This document shows, in pieces, positions 55,291-63,977 of a stretch of DNA of 64,000 nt. The stretch spans positions 225,027 to 289,026 of the forward strand of contig DDSH01000028.1 in assembly GCA_002343775.1 (NCBI GenBank), in the 5' to 3' direction. Position 1 is the stretch's first letter, and every line of letters starts with the position of its first letter. Both the position numbers and the translations under genes were made by a program. The stretch is from Anaerolineales bacterium UBA2395. Lineage in GTDB: Bacteria; Chloroflexota; Anaerolineae; Anaerolineales; Villigracilaceae. Under the pieces are notes generated by a model. That model saw only the letters and a program-made list of their open reading frames with translations, did not search any database and was not told the origin of the DNA.

Positions 55291-55950
55291 ATGAGAAAAA
55301 TGACATTTGCACTGGTGATCCTTTTCCTGCTGTCTGGATGCGGACCCGCTTCGAACACGCCGACGCCTGACCTGCCGACCCTGATCCCGCCCTCGCCTGA
55401 GCCTTCCGCATCCGCCCCAACGGAGCTGGTCGTCCAATCCACGGAAGAAGCGCAGCCCGACCCGCAGGCAACCCCGATCTGCATCTCGTCGCAACCTGCA
55501 CAAGCGGATATTGACCGCGCACTCGAATTCACCGGCAATTTGTTGGACCGGCTCGACTGGCAGAAAAGTTACACCGTCGCCGACGGGCGTGTTTCTGTGA
55601 CGTGGTTTAGTGAGGCGCTCGCATCCGTTGCATTTCTCGAAGCGCTCATCTTCCCATGCGGCTACGAAGACCCCGACCTCGACTTTTACTTCAGCGAGGA
55701 GAATTGGGAGATCGTCTTCGGCAATTATGAAAGTTACAGCATGTTGAACGAATGCCGGCTGGATGACGGCACACGCCTTTATCAATTCCGAACCGTGGAG
55801 AACGGCTTCTCATACGATGTGCGCTACTGGACGGTCAACGACAGCGACACACGCGTCATCGCCATGATGTTCGTCTTTCCGGTGGAAACTCCCGAAACAG
55901 CCGAAGAATACGCCTATAGTCTCTTTCCCCAGTTGATCGATTGTCAGTAA
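55291..55950 (+). CDS. Lipoprotein of unknown function
   Basis: The ATG at 55291 gives a good signal (RKMTFALVILFLLSGC, lipobox LSGC); the frame extends to 55246. 219 residues: a Pro/Ser/Thr/Glu linker of about 50 residues, then a single globular domain containing two Cys-bearing segments (TPICISSQPA, IFPCGYED, LNECRLDD) and ending in LFPQLIDCQ. I do not recognise a family. It is an exported surface protein, co-oriented with and 36 bp upstream of the TMADH-like gene. Confidence 0.6.
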   Translation: MRKMTFALVILFLLSGCGPASNTPTPDLPTLIPPSPEPSASAPTELVVQSTEEAQPDPQATPICISSQPAQADIDRALEFTGNLLDRLDWQKSYTVADGRVSVTWFSEALASVAFLEALIFPCGYEDPDLDFYFSEENWEIVFGNYESYSMLNECRLDDGTRLYQFRTVENGFSYDVRYWTVNDSDTRVIAMMFVFPVETPETAEEYAYSLFPQLIDCQ

Positions 55951-55986
55951 TCACTCCAGACCTGCCAGGTTATCAAGGATTCCTCA

Positions 55987-58023
55987 ATGAGTTCCCGTTA
56001 CGACATCCTCTTCCAGCCCATTCAACTTGGACCCGTCACCGCGCCGAACCGCTTCTACCAGGTGCCGCATTGCAACGGCTTCGGCTGGCGTATGCCCAAG
56101 GGGCTCGCCGCCATGCGCGGCATGAAAGCCGAAGGCGGCTGGGGTGTGGTCTGCACCGAAGAGACGGAAATTCATTACACGAGCGATCTCTCGCCGTTCA
56201 TTGAAGGGCATATCTGGGATGATGCCGATATTTCCCCTCTGCAACTCATGACCGAAGCCGTTCACAAGCACGGCGCTTTGGCAGGCATCGAACTCACCTA
56301 CAACGGACGCGACGCATCGAATCTTTACAGTCGCGCTGTTCCCTTCGACCTCGCCTCACGCGGACTGGTCGGCGGCAGCGGCTATGAACCGGGACAATCG
56401 CGCGCCGCCTCCAAAGACGATTTGAAACAGATCCGCAAATGGCATCGCAATGCTGCCATCCGCGCGAAGCGTGCAGGCTTCGACATCGTCTATTGTTACG
56501 CCGCGCATAATCTTACGCTTGCTTTTCATCTTTTATCCAAAGACAATGACCGCGCCGACGAATACGGCGGCTCGCTCGAAAATCGCACACGTTTCCTTCG
56601 AGAACTCATCGAAGATACGAAAGAAGCCGTGGGCGATAAATGCGCCGTCGCTGTCCGCTTTGCGGTGGATGAACTCCTCGGCGCGGATGGAATGCAGCAC
56701 GACGGCGAAGCACGCGAGATCGTTTCGTTATTGGCAGAATTGCCCGACCTATGGGACGTGAACATCAGCAGTTGGGCAAACGACTCGATCACATCTCGTT
56801 TTGGCAAGGAAGGTCATCAGGAAAAATATATTTCCTTCGTCAAACAGTTGACCACCAAGCCGGTTGTCGGTGTCGGACGGTACACCTCCCCCGATAGCAT
56901 GGTCTCTGCCATCGAGCGCGGCATTATGGATCTGATCGGCTCTGCGCGTCCGTCCATTGCCGACCCGTTTTTACCGGCCAAGATCAAAGAAGGCAGGCAC
57001 GAAGACATCCGCGAGTGTATCGGCTGCAACATCTGCGTCACCGGTGACACGCGCTTTGTTCCCATCCGCTGTACGCAAAACCCGACGATGGGCGAAGAAT
57101 GGCGGCGCGAGTGGCATCCTGAGATCATTGCGCCGAAAAAGAAGGACGATGAAATTCTCATCGTTGGTGCGGGTCCGGCTGGTCTCGAGGCAGCACGCGC
57201 ACTCGGTCAACGCGGATACAAGGTCATCCTCACCGATGCGAAGCGCGAAGCAGGCGGGCGCGTGCTGCTCGAATCGCAATTACCGAATCTCATCGAATGG
57301 CGGCGCGTCATCGATTGGCGTCTCACACAGATTCAAAAGACCGAAAATATTTATTTCTATCCCTCCAGCAAAATGTCGGCGCAGGATGTGCTCGACTCCG
57401 GCGAGCCGCATGTCATCATCGCCACCGGTTCCACGTGGCGGCGCGATGGCGTTGGACGTTATCTCTCGCGTCCGGTGCCGGGGAATGCAAAGATCTACAC
57501 GCCTGATGATCTGATGGACAACAATTTACCGGGCGGGAAAGTTGTGCTTTACGACGATGACCATTATTACATGGGCAGCGTGCTGGCGGAATTGCTTGCC
57601 ATGAACGGATGCAACGTCACGCTGGTCACACCGGCTGCCACCATTTCCGCGTGGACGGAATACACCCTCGAACAGAAACGCATCTACAAGCGATTACTGG
57701 ATTTGAACGTGACTCTGCTCCCCCAGCACGTCATCGCGTCTCACTCCCCGACAACGGCAACGGTGACCCATACCATCAGCCACGCCGAAACCGTTCTCCC
57801 CTGCGACGCCGTAGTCCTGGTCACAGACCGCATCCCCAACGACAGCCTGTATCACGAACTCAAACCCGCCCTCGCCGATGGACGGCTCAAATCTCTGCGC
57901 GTCATCGGTGATTCCGAAGCGCCGAACATCATTGCGCAAGCGGTATTCTCCGGGCATCTTGCCGCGCGGGAGTTCGATGAAGTCATCGACCCGGATGTAA
58001 CGCCGTTCAAGGTGGAACGATAA
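55987..58023 (+). CDS. Trimethylamine/dimethylamine dehydrogenase-like flavoprotein
   Basis: A 678-residue protein aligning along its length with trimethylamine dehydrogenase. The N-terminal TIM barrel has NRFYQVPHCNG with Cys29, the residue that forms 6-S-cysteinyl FMN in TMADH. IVYCYAAHN keeps the active-site Tyr and His. The [4Fe-4S] loop CIGCNICV...RCTQN has four Cys. The C-terminal half is an ADP/NAD-type Rossmann pair (LIVGAGPAGLEAARAL, KVVLYDDDHYYMGS). It should oxidise a secondary or tertiary amine to formaldehyde plus an amine and pass electrons to an ETF-type acceptor, none of which is adjacent. It is co-oriented with an SDR gene 8 bp later. Confidence 0.83.
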   Translation: MSSRYDILFQPIQLGPVTAPNRFYQVPHCNGFGWRMPKGLAAMRGMKAEGGWGVVCTEETEIHYTSDLSPFIEGHIWDDADISPLQLMTEAVHKHGALAGIELTYNGRDASNLYSRAVPFDLASRGLVGGSGYEPGQSRAASKDDLKQIRKWHRNAAIRAKRAGFDIVYCYAAHNLTLAFHLLSKDNDRADEYGGSLENRTRFLRELIEDTKEAVGDKCAVAVRFAVDELLGADGMQHDGEAREIVSLLAELPDLWDVNISSWANDSITSRFGKEGHQEKYISFVKQLTTKPVVGVGRYTSPDSMVSAIERGIMDLIGSARPSIADPFLPAKIKEGRHEDIRECIGCNICVTGDTRFVPIRCTQNPTMGEEWRREWHPEIIAPKKKDDEILIVGAGPAGLEAARALGQRGYKVILTDAKREAGGRVLLESQLPNLIEWRRVIDWRLTQIQKTENIYFYPSSKMSAQDVLDSGEPHVIIATGSTWRRDGVGRYLSRPVPGNAKIYTPDDLMDNNLPGGKVVLYDDDHYYMGSVLAELLAMNGCNVTLVTPAATISAWTEYTLEQKRIYKRLLDLNVTLLPQHVIASHSPTTATVTHTISHAETVLPCDAVVLVTDRIPNDSLYHELKPALADGRLKSLRVIGDSEAPNIIAQAVFSGHLAAREFDEVIDPDVTPFKVER

Positions 58024-58031
58024 CCCCCTTC

Positions 58032-59384
58032 ATGCCCACACCCCTCATCCTTGTCACCGGCGCGACCGGATACATCGCCAGTCTTCTCATTCCCCGCTTG
58101 ATCGAGCGCGGATGTCGTGTCCGCGCACTGGCGCGCCAGCCGGAACGCCTCAAAGCGCGGGCGTGGTATCCACAAGTGGAGATGGTGCGCGGTGATGTGA
58201 TGGAACCTGAATCCCTCATCGCTGCGTTGGAAGGTGTGCAGACCGCATACTACCTGATCCACAATATGACGTTCGGGCGCGGGTACACGTCCATTGAGAT
58301 TGAAGGCGCGCGCAATTTCGCCTCGGCGGCAGAGCAGGCGGGCGTCGAGCATATCATCTACCTCGGCGGGTTGGCAGACCCCGAACAGCATATCGCGCCG
58401 CACATGCGCTCACGCATTGAGACGGGGATGACTCTCAGACAAGGCAAAGTGCCTGTTACCGAATTCCGCGCCGGGGTTATTACTGGTTCGGGCAGCATCT
58501 CCTTTGAGATGATCCGCTTCATGGCGGAGTTGTTCCCGATCATCCCCGGACCAACCTGGTTAAGAAATAGATCCCAGCCCGTCGCCGTGCAGAACGTCAT
58601 CGACTATCTGCTCGCGGCATTGACCAACCCGAATGGGCGCGGCGGTGTGTATGAAATTGGCGTGCAAAAAATCTACACATACCTGGAACTGATGAAAATC
58701 TACGCCGAAATGCGCGGACACAAGCGCAGTTTTGTTTTGATGCCTTTCATTCCCATCTGGTTCATGGCATTTGGCATTGACTTGATGACTCCTGTGCCAA
58801 GACGGATCGCGTATGCGCTCGTCGGTGGGCTTTCGAGCGACAGCCTGATCTTGCATGATATGGCGGAAAAAACATTCCCCGAAGTAAAACTCATGGAGTA
58901 CGAATCCGCTGTCGCTGAGGCACTGAAGCGTTTGCATCCGCTCCAGATCGAACGGGTTTGGGAGGATGGGTCTGGCCGGGTCAAGTTCGTCAAGCATGAA
59001 GGTTTCTTTGTTGACCATCGCGCCATCAAGGTGTCTGCGCCGCCGGAAAAGATCATGGAAGTCGTTCGACGCTTCGACCAAAGTGGCGACTGGTTTTTTG
59101 CAAACTGGTTGTGGCGTTTGCGCGGCTGGCTCGACGGACGCAAGCAGGGTTTTTACGAAGTGGATCACGATGCGCCCGACCATGTTCTGTTCCATTCAAC
59201 ATTGAAAGCGCCCGGTGAGGGCTGGATGGGCTGGCAGGTCTGCGATGGCATGTTGGTGCAGACGGCATATTTTGCGCCGCGCGGCATGGGTGGATTTTTA
59301 TATTGGTTTCTTTTGTATCCCGTCCATGCGTTCGTCTTTCGTGGGTTGTTGAAAACCATCGCCCGAACCGCTGCGGTACAATAA
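58032..59384 (+). CDS. SDR + DUF2867 fusion (YbjT-like)
   Basis: A 450-residue protein. The N-terminal half is an atypical SDR with LVTGATGYIAS, AYYLIHNMTFGRG (substrate loop), FASAAEQAGVEHIIYLGGLAD and QPVAVQNVIDYL. The C-terminal part from about residue 320 (GFFVDHRAIKVSAPPEKIMEV onward) is DUF2867-like, with SRPBCC-type strands and GWMGWQVCDG. Such fusions are NAD(P)-binding proteins of unknown role. It is encoded 8 bp after the TMADH-like gene, so they are probably co-transcribed. Confidence 0.8.
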   Translation: MPTPLILVTGATGYIASLLIPRLIERGCRVRALARQPERLKARAWYPQVEMVRGDVMEPESLIAALEGVQTAYYLIHNMTFGRGYTSIEIEGARNFASAAEQAGVEHIIYLGGLADPEQHIAPHMRSRIETGMTLRQGKVPVTEFRAGVITGSGSISFEMIRFMAELFPIIPGPTWLRNRSQPVAVQNVIDYLLAALTNPNGRGGVYEIGVQKIYTYLELMKIYAEMRGHKRSFVLMPFIPIWFMAFGIDLMTPVPRRIAYALVGGLSSDSLILHDMAEKTFPEVKLMEYESAVAEALKRLHPLQIERVWEDGSGRVKFVKHEGFFVDHRAIKVSAPPEKIMEVVRRFDQSGDWFFANWLWRLRGWLDGRKQGFYEVDHDAPDHVLFHSTLKAPGEGWMGWQVCDGMLVQTAYFAPRGMGGFLYWFLLYPVHAFVFRGLLKTIARTAAVQ

Positions 59385-59445
59385 GGTCGTACACTTTTCT
59401 AATGGATATTACACCGCGCAAAGAATCAGGGATTTTGGTGATTCA

Positions 59446-59973
59446 ATGGACGTTATAACCTATCCGCTTGACCAGGAACATTTGCATCTCTTCAATCAAT
59501 TCGACCGAAAATTTAGCGTGTCGTCGAAAGTTGCCCTGGATATGTCAAACGGCAAATTGACGTGGGCGGTCACACCGGTGGAGCGGTACGAAAAAGAAAT
59601 CCCCATCGATGAAGTTGACCCGGCAGATTTCGTTAACAGCGAAGACAAGGTTGTTTTCCTTGCCGAAGCAGATGGCAACCTTGCCGGGCAGGTCAAACTC
59701 ATTTCGTGGTGGAATGGCTACGCTTATATTGACGACTTAATCGTCAACCCGCAGTTCAGGGGTCACGGCGTAGGGAAAGCCCTGATGGAGGCTGCCATTC
59801 AATGGTCAAGAGAGAAGCGCTTTCCCGGCATCATGCTCGAAACACAGGATGACAACGTCGCCGCGTGTAAACTTTACGAGGCTTGTGGTTTCATCCTCGG
59901 CGGCTTCGATCGATATACGTTGAAAAATTTCAAACCGGATGAAACCGCGTTGTTCTGGTATCTACTCTTTTGA
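59446..59973 (+). CDS. GNAT acetyltransferase, streptothricin-acetyltransferase-like
   Basis: A 175-residue GNAT protein. The acetyl-CoA loop is VNPQFRGHGVGKALMEAAIQW, then GIMLETQDDNVAACKLYEACGF and IGGFD-type (LGGFDRYTLKNF), and it ends ETALFWYLLF. These segments closely follow the SatA group of streptothricin N-acetyltransferases (LETQNNNVAACKFYEKCGF... in Bacillus SatA). Whether it acts on streptothricin or another amine is unknown; annotation by similarity only. It is convergent with the TauE gene. Confidence 0.75.
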   Translation: MDVITYPLDQEHLHLFNQFDRKFSVSSKVALDMSNGKLTWAVTPVERYEKEIPIDEVDPADFVNSEDKVVFLAEADGNLAGQVKLISWWNGYAYIDDLIVNPQFRGHGVGKALMEAAIQWSREKRFPGIMLETQDDNVAACKLYEACGFILGGFDRYTLKNFKPDETALFWYLLF

Positions 59974-59980
59974 TGACAGA

Positions 59981-60742
59981 TCACCGCACAAAATAAATGG
60001 TCGCCACGATCAAACCAATCGTCACCACCGTCCACCGCAGCGTGGACGGTTTGATTTTTCCTGCCAGTTTCCCGCCCAGCCAGCCGCCAATCAATGCGCC
60101 AACTGCCATGACCAGCGCCGCCGTCCAAAGGACATGCCCGGAGAACAGGAAATAGATCGCTGCCGCCACGTTGACCGCGAAGGCGACGGCTTGTTTCAAG
60201 GCGTTGAGTCGGGTGAGTGAATCTTCCAAGGTCAAGCCGAGCGCCGAGAGGACGATCACGCTCAAGCCTGCGCCAAAGTATCCGCCGTAGATGGAAGCGA
60301 GTCCGACCGGCAGCCAGGTCATCTGTTCCAATTTTGTCCCCTGCCCCTCTGCCATGCGCTTGGTCAACCACGCACGGACGGGGTCCTGGATCGCCAGCAA
60401 CACACACGCCAGCAGGATCAAATACGGCACAAGTTCGGTGAATAATTTTTCGCCGGTTTGCAAGAGCAAAAATCCGCCAACCACGCCGCCGATAATGCTG
60501 GCGGGCATGAGCAGCCACAAACGTTTGGTCTGGTCTTTCAGGTCTTTTGCCTGCGCCAACGTCCCGCCGAAGTAGCCGGGGCAGAGCGCCACCGTGTTGG
60601 TCACATTGGCAGAGACGGCGGGCACGCCGAGGAAAGTCAGAATGGGGAATGTGATGAGCGTCCCGCCGCCAGCGAGAGCGTTGATGCCGCCCGCTGCCAG
60701 CGCGGCAATCGCGGCGATGAGATAATCGAGGGTAGTAAGCAT
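59981..60742 (-). CDS. TauE/SafE-family sulfite/anion exporter
   Basis: The ATG at 60742 follows AAGGA at 8 nt spacing; the frame extends to 60808. A 253-residue membrane protein with about eight segments. AALAAGGINALAGGGTLITFPILTFLGVPAVSAN is the N-terminal TauE repeat, GASIYGGYFGAGLSVIV-type (LASIYGGYFGAGL) the second repeat, and GALIGGWLGGKLAG follows. TauE/SafE proteins move sulfite, sulfoacetate or related anions across the membrane. The substrate is unknown. It is divergent from valS. Confidence 0.86.
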   Translation of the reverse strand: MLTTLDYLIAAIAALAAGGINALAGGGTLITFPILTFLGVPAVSANVTNTVALCPGYFGGTLAQAKDLKDQTKRLWLLMPASIIGGVVGGFLLLQTGEKLFTELVPYLILLACVLLAIQDPVRAWLTKRMAEGQGTKLEQMTWLPVGLASIYGGYFGAGLSVIVLSALGLTLEDSLTRLNALKQAVAFAVNVAAAIYFLFSGHVLWTAALVMAVGALIGGWLGGKLAGKIKPSTLRWTVVTIGLIVATIYFVR

Positions 60743-60826
60743 GAATAAAATCCTTAGATTGGGATGGGGCAAGTATAGCATCGTGAATGGGCGCAAACGA
60801 TGTGTCATTTGTTACTTTTCCCACGC

Positions 60827-60855
60827 TTGACGCATCCCGCCCCCCGTCATATAAT
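60827..60855 (+). promoter_or_regulatory. Promoter of the T-box/valS transcript
   Basis: TTGACG (60827-60832), 17 nt, TATAAT (60850-60855). This is the best sigma-70 promoter in the window. It is 5 of 6 and 6 of 6 to consensus. Confidence 0.85.
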
Positions 60856-60861
60856 CCCGCC

Positions 60862-61115
60862 ATTCAGAAGTAGTATGCGCAAGGTTCCCTGATAGAGAAG
60901 GAGATGCAAGGTGGAAGTCTCCACAGGCAAACAGCGCCGAAGTCGTCTGAAGTGATCTGCCGAAGAAATCCACGTGAAAGTAGACCGGCACGGGATTGCC
61001 CGTTACAGCAAAGACCGATGATTGTCGGTTACTGAGTGTCCCGTCGTTGATGGGAAACCGAGGTGGTACCGCGGAGCCAGGCGCTTCGTCCTCACAATGG
61101 ACGGAGCGTTTTTAT
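60862..61115 (+). ncRNA. T-box riboswitch controlling valS
   Basis: A T-box leader of about 250 nt. The T-box itself is GAGGTGGTACCGCGGA (61060-61075), which pairs with uncharged tRNA NCCA. The terminator is CGCTTCGTCC/GGACGGAGCG with one G-T pair (61082-61108) and a U-run. The stem III entry GAAAGTAGACCGG is visible near 60974. Valine triplets GTC and GTG lie in the 3' side of stem I (about 60945-60970); either could be the specifier. Low charged tRNA-Val would allow readthrough into valS. The leader is separated from valS by a 100-bp repeat. Confidence 0.9.
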
Positions 61116-61127
61116 TTTAATTTTTAT

Positions 61128-61229
61128 ATGTCATTGCGAGCCGCCGCTCTTGCCTTATGGCGGCGAAGCAATCTCCCCCATTATCATGAGATTGCTTCGT
61201 CGGGGAGAGCGCCCTCCTCGCAATGACAT
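61128..61229. repeat. ATTGCGAG-type repeat in the valS leader
   Basis: Outer arms ATGTCATTGCGAG (61128-61140) and CTCGCAATGACAT (61217-61229) are a perfect 13-bp inverted repeat; inner arms CGAAGCAATCTC (61164-61175) and GAGATTGCTTCG (61188-61199) are a perfect 12-bp pair. It lies between the T-box terminator and the valS Shine-Dalgarno. Confidence 0.85.
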
Positions 61230-61240
61230 AAGGAGACTAA

Positions 61241-63973
61241 ATGACCAAACACGAACTACCGAAAGCCTACGACTTCAAAGCCACCGAGTCGCGCATCTAT
61301 GCGATGTGGGAGGCGGGCGGCTACTTCAAGCCGCACAACGACCCGAACAAACCGGACTTCGACCCGACCGTCAAGCCGTTCGTCATCTCCATCCCTCCGC
61401 CGAACGTGACCGGTGAACTGCATCTTGGTCACGCCATGTTCGTCAGCGTGGAAGACTTGATGATCCGCTATCACCGCATGAAGGGCTATTCCGCTTTATG
61501 GGTTCCCGGAACGGACCATGCGGGCATTGCTACACAATTAATGGTGGAACGCGACCTGCTCAAGACCGAAGAGATCACCCGCGAAGAACTCGGGCGCGAG
61601 AAATTCCTCGAACGCACCTGGGCATGGAAGAAAAAATACGGCGGCATGATCACGAATCAGATCCGCCGCCTTGGCGCTTCCTGTGACTGGGACCGTGAAC
61701 GCTTCACCATGGATGAAGGTCTCAGCCGCGCCGTGCGTGAAGCCTTCGTGCGCCTGTACGAAAAAGGACTCATCTATCGCGGACCGCGTCTCATCAACTG
61801 GTCACCTGGACTCAAAACCGCCGTCTCTGACCTCGAAGTGGAATACTCCGAGGAAGACGCGCATCTGTATTACTTCAAGTACATGATCAAACCGGACTCC
61901 GGAAGTTCTACTTCCGGCAACTCCGAAGCAGAGCTTCGGGAATCCGACTTCATCCCCGTGTCAACGATTCGCCCTGAGACTATCCTTGGCGATACGGCGG
62001 TGGCTGTTCATCCTGAAGATGAGCGCTATAAGAAATACATTGGCAAGACCGCCATCGTGCCCATGCTTGGGCGCGAGATTCCCATCATCGCGGATGAATA
62101 TGTGAGCATGGAATTCGGAACCGGCGCGTTGAAGATCACGCCGGGTCACGACCCGAACGACTATGCCATCGCGCATCGTCATAACCTGCCCATTATTTCC
62201 ATGCTGGATAAAGAAGCGCGTGTCAACGAGAATGGCGGAAAATATCAAGGCTTGGATCGCTTTGAAGCGCGGAAAAAACTCTGGGCGGATATGAAAGAGG
62301 CGGGGCTTGTCATCAAGACCGAACCCTACCGCACCACCATCCCGCGTTCACAGCGCGGCGGAGAAATTGTCGAGCCAATGATCTCCGAGCAATGGTTCGT
62401 GAAGATCGAGTCACTTGCCAATGCCGGTCTCGACGCGGTGAAAGACGGACGCATCAAGATCGTGCCGGAACGCTTCGAGAAGACCTACTTCAACTGGCTT
62501 GAGAACATCAAGGATTGGTGTATCAGCCGTCAGTTGTGGTGGGGACATCGCATCCCGGTCTGGTATTGCCCCGATGGTCACATGACCGTGGCGCGCGAAG
62601 ACCCGACCCAATGTGCCACCTGCGGCTCGAAGGATATTCATCAAGACGACGACGTGCTCGACACATGGTTCTCGTCTGGCTTGTGGCCTTTCTCCACGCT
62701 CGGCTGGCCCGACGAAACGCCCGACTTCAAATATTTCTATCCCACATCCTACATGGAAACGGGCTACGATATTTTGTTCTTCTGGGTGGCGCGCATGATC
62801 ATGAGCGGTTTGGAATACACCGGACAAGTGCCATTCCACACCGTGTACTTGCACGGCTTGATCCGCGACGAGCACGGACACAAAATGTCGAAGACCAAGG
62901 GTAATGTGATCGACCCGCTCACGGTGATGGATGATCTCGGCACAGACGCGCTGCGCTTCACGTTGTTGGTGGGTGCGACTCCCGGCAACGACATGAATCT
63001 TTCTGTGAAGAAAGTGGAAGCGAATCGTAACTTCGCCAACAAAGTGTGGAACGCGGGACGCTTCGTGATCAACGCGATCAATTCGCTTCAACCCGGTGCC
63101 GAGCCTGGTGACTACACTTTAGCCGACTCTTGGATCTGGGCTCGTCTGCAAAATCTCATCCGCGATGTGGAGCGCCAGTTCCAAAACTTCCAATACGGGC
63201 AAGCCGGTCAGCAGATCTATGATTTCCTCTGGTCCGACTTTGCCGACTGGTACGTGGAAGTGGCGAAACTTGAACTTGCAGAGGGTGGAGCCCGCGCAAC
63301 CCGCGCGGCTCATACCCTTGCCAGAGTGTTCGACTTGACCCTGCGACTCTTGCATCCGTTCACGCCGTTCGTGACCGAAGAGATCTGGGGACATCTCCGC
63401 ACCGCCTTGCGCGAATCGCCTCTGGCAGAGTTGTATAAATCCCAACCCGAAGCGTTGATCGTTGCGAAGTGGCCCAATGTGCGCGAACCCGAAGGCTGGG
63501 AAGCGGAAAAGACCGCCGATTTTGAGTTGATCCAGGAGATCGTGCGTTCTGTCCGCAACCTGCGTGCAGAGAAGAGCGTGGCACCTTCCAAGAAGATCGC
63601 TGCTTTCATATCCGCAGGTGCAAAGGCAGATTTGCTCAATGAGCAATCGAAAGTGATCGCCGCGCTTGCAGGTCTCGACCAATCACAACTCACAATTCAC
63701 TCGTCACTGAAAGATAAACCCGCCGACTCTGCCGCTCTCGTGGTTGGCTCCGTGGAGATCTATCTGCCGCTCGCAGGCATGGTCGACCTCGCCAGTGAAA
63801 AGTCCCGCCTCGAAAAAGAACTCAAAGAGGCTGAGTCTCACATTCAGCGCTTGGAGAATCTGCTCAACGGCGATTTTGCCCAAAAAGCGCCGCCCGCGCT
63901 CGTCCAAAAAGAACGCGACAAGTTAGCCGCGTACAAAGATACTGCCGAGAAGATCAAGGCGCAATTGAAGTAA
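61241..63973 (+). CDS. valS: Valyl-tRNA synthetase
   Basis: A 910-residue class Ia synthetase charging tRNA-Val. The HIGH motif is HLGHAMF (61-64 region), the editing domain shows VSTIRPETILGDTAVAVHPED and TPGHDPNDYAIAHRH-type, and the KMSKS loop is HGHKMSKTKGNVIDP. A C-terminal coiled coil follows (SEKSRLEKELKEAESHIQRLENLL). AAGGAG precedes the ATG by 6 nt. Residues 219-235, DSGSSTSGNSEAELRES, are encoded by a dispersed two-hairpin repeat that joins in frame at a surface hairpin before VSTIRPET. Expression is set by the T-box upstream. The stop is at 63971-63973. Confidence 0.96.
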   Translation: MTKHELPKAYDFKATESRIYAMWEAGGYFKPHNDPNKPDFDPTVKPFVISIPPPNVTGELHLGHAMFVSVEDLMIRYHRMKGYSALWVPGTDHAGIATQLMVERDLLKTEEITREELGREKFLERTWAWKKKYGGMITNQIRRLGASCDWDRERFTMDEGLSRAVREAFVRLYEKGLIYRGPRLINWSPGLKTAVSDLEVEYSEEDAHLYYFKYMIKPDSGSSTSGNSEAELRESDFIPVSTIRPETILGDTAVAVHPEDERYKKYIGKTAIVPMLGREIPIIADEYVSMEFGTGALKITPGHDPNDYAIAHRHNLPIISMLDKEARVNENGGKYQGLDRFEARKKLWADMKEAGLVIKTEPYRTTIPRSQRGGEIVEPMISEQWFVKIESLANAGLDAVKDGRIKIVPERFEKTYFNWLENIKDWCISRQLWWGHRIPVWYCPDGHMTVAREDPTQCATCGSKDIHQDDDVLDTWFSSGLWPFSTLGWPDETPDFKYFYPTSYMETGYDILFFWVARMIMSGLEYTGQVPFHTVYLHGLIRDEHGHKMSKTKGNVIDPLTVMDDLGTDALRFTLLVGATPGNDMNLSVKKVEANRNFANKVWNAGRFVINAINSLQPGAEPGDYTLADSWIWARLQNLIRDVERQFQNFQYGQAGQQIYDFLWSDFADWYVEVAKLELAEGGARATRAAHTLARVFDLTLRLLHPFTPFVTEEIWGHLRTALRESPLAELYKSQPEALIVAKWPNVREPEGWEAEKTADFELIQEIVRSVRNLRAEKSVAPSKKIAAFISAGAKADLLNEQSKVIAALAGLDQSQLTIHSSLKDKPADSAALVVGSVEIYLPLAGMVDLASEKSRLEKELKEAESHIQRLENLLNGDFAQKAPPALVQKERDKLAAYKDTAEKIKAQLK
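61895..61945. repeat. Two-hairpin repeat inserted in frame in valS
   Basis: A 51-nt copy: CCGGAAGT-TCT-ACTTCCGG (61899-61917) and CCGAAGC-AGA-GCTTCGG (61923-61939), with the same loops, order and flanks (GACTCC, AATCC) as the intergenic copy at 15710. It is exactly 17 codons, so the reading frame is kept. Confidence 0.75.
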
Positions 63974-63977
63974 CATG

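Noticed and set aside
59446..59973. Calling the acetyltransferase a resistance gene
   Set aside because: Similarity to SatA is evident, but GNAT substrates cannot be inferred from motifs, and no resistance context is seen.
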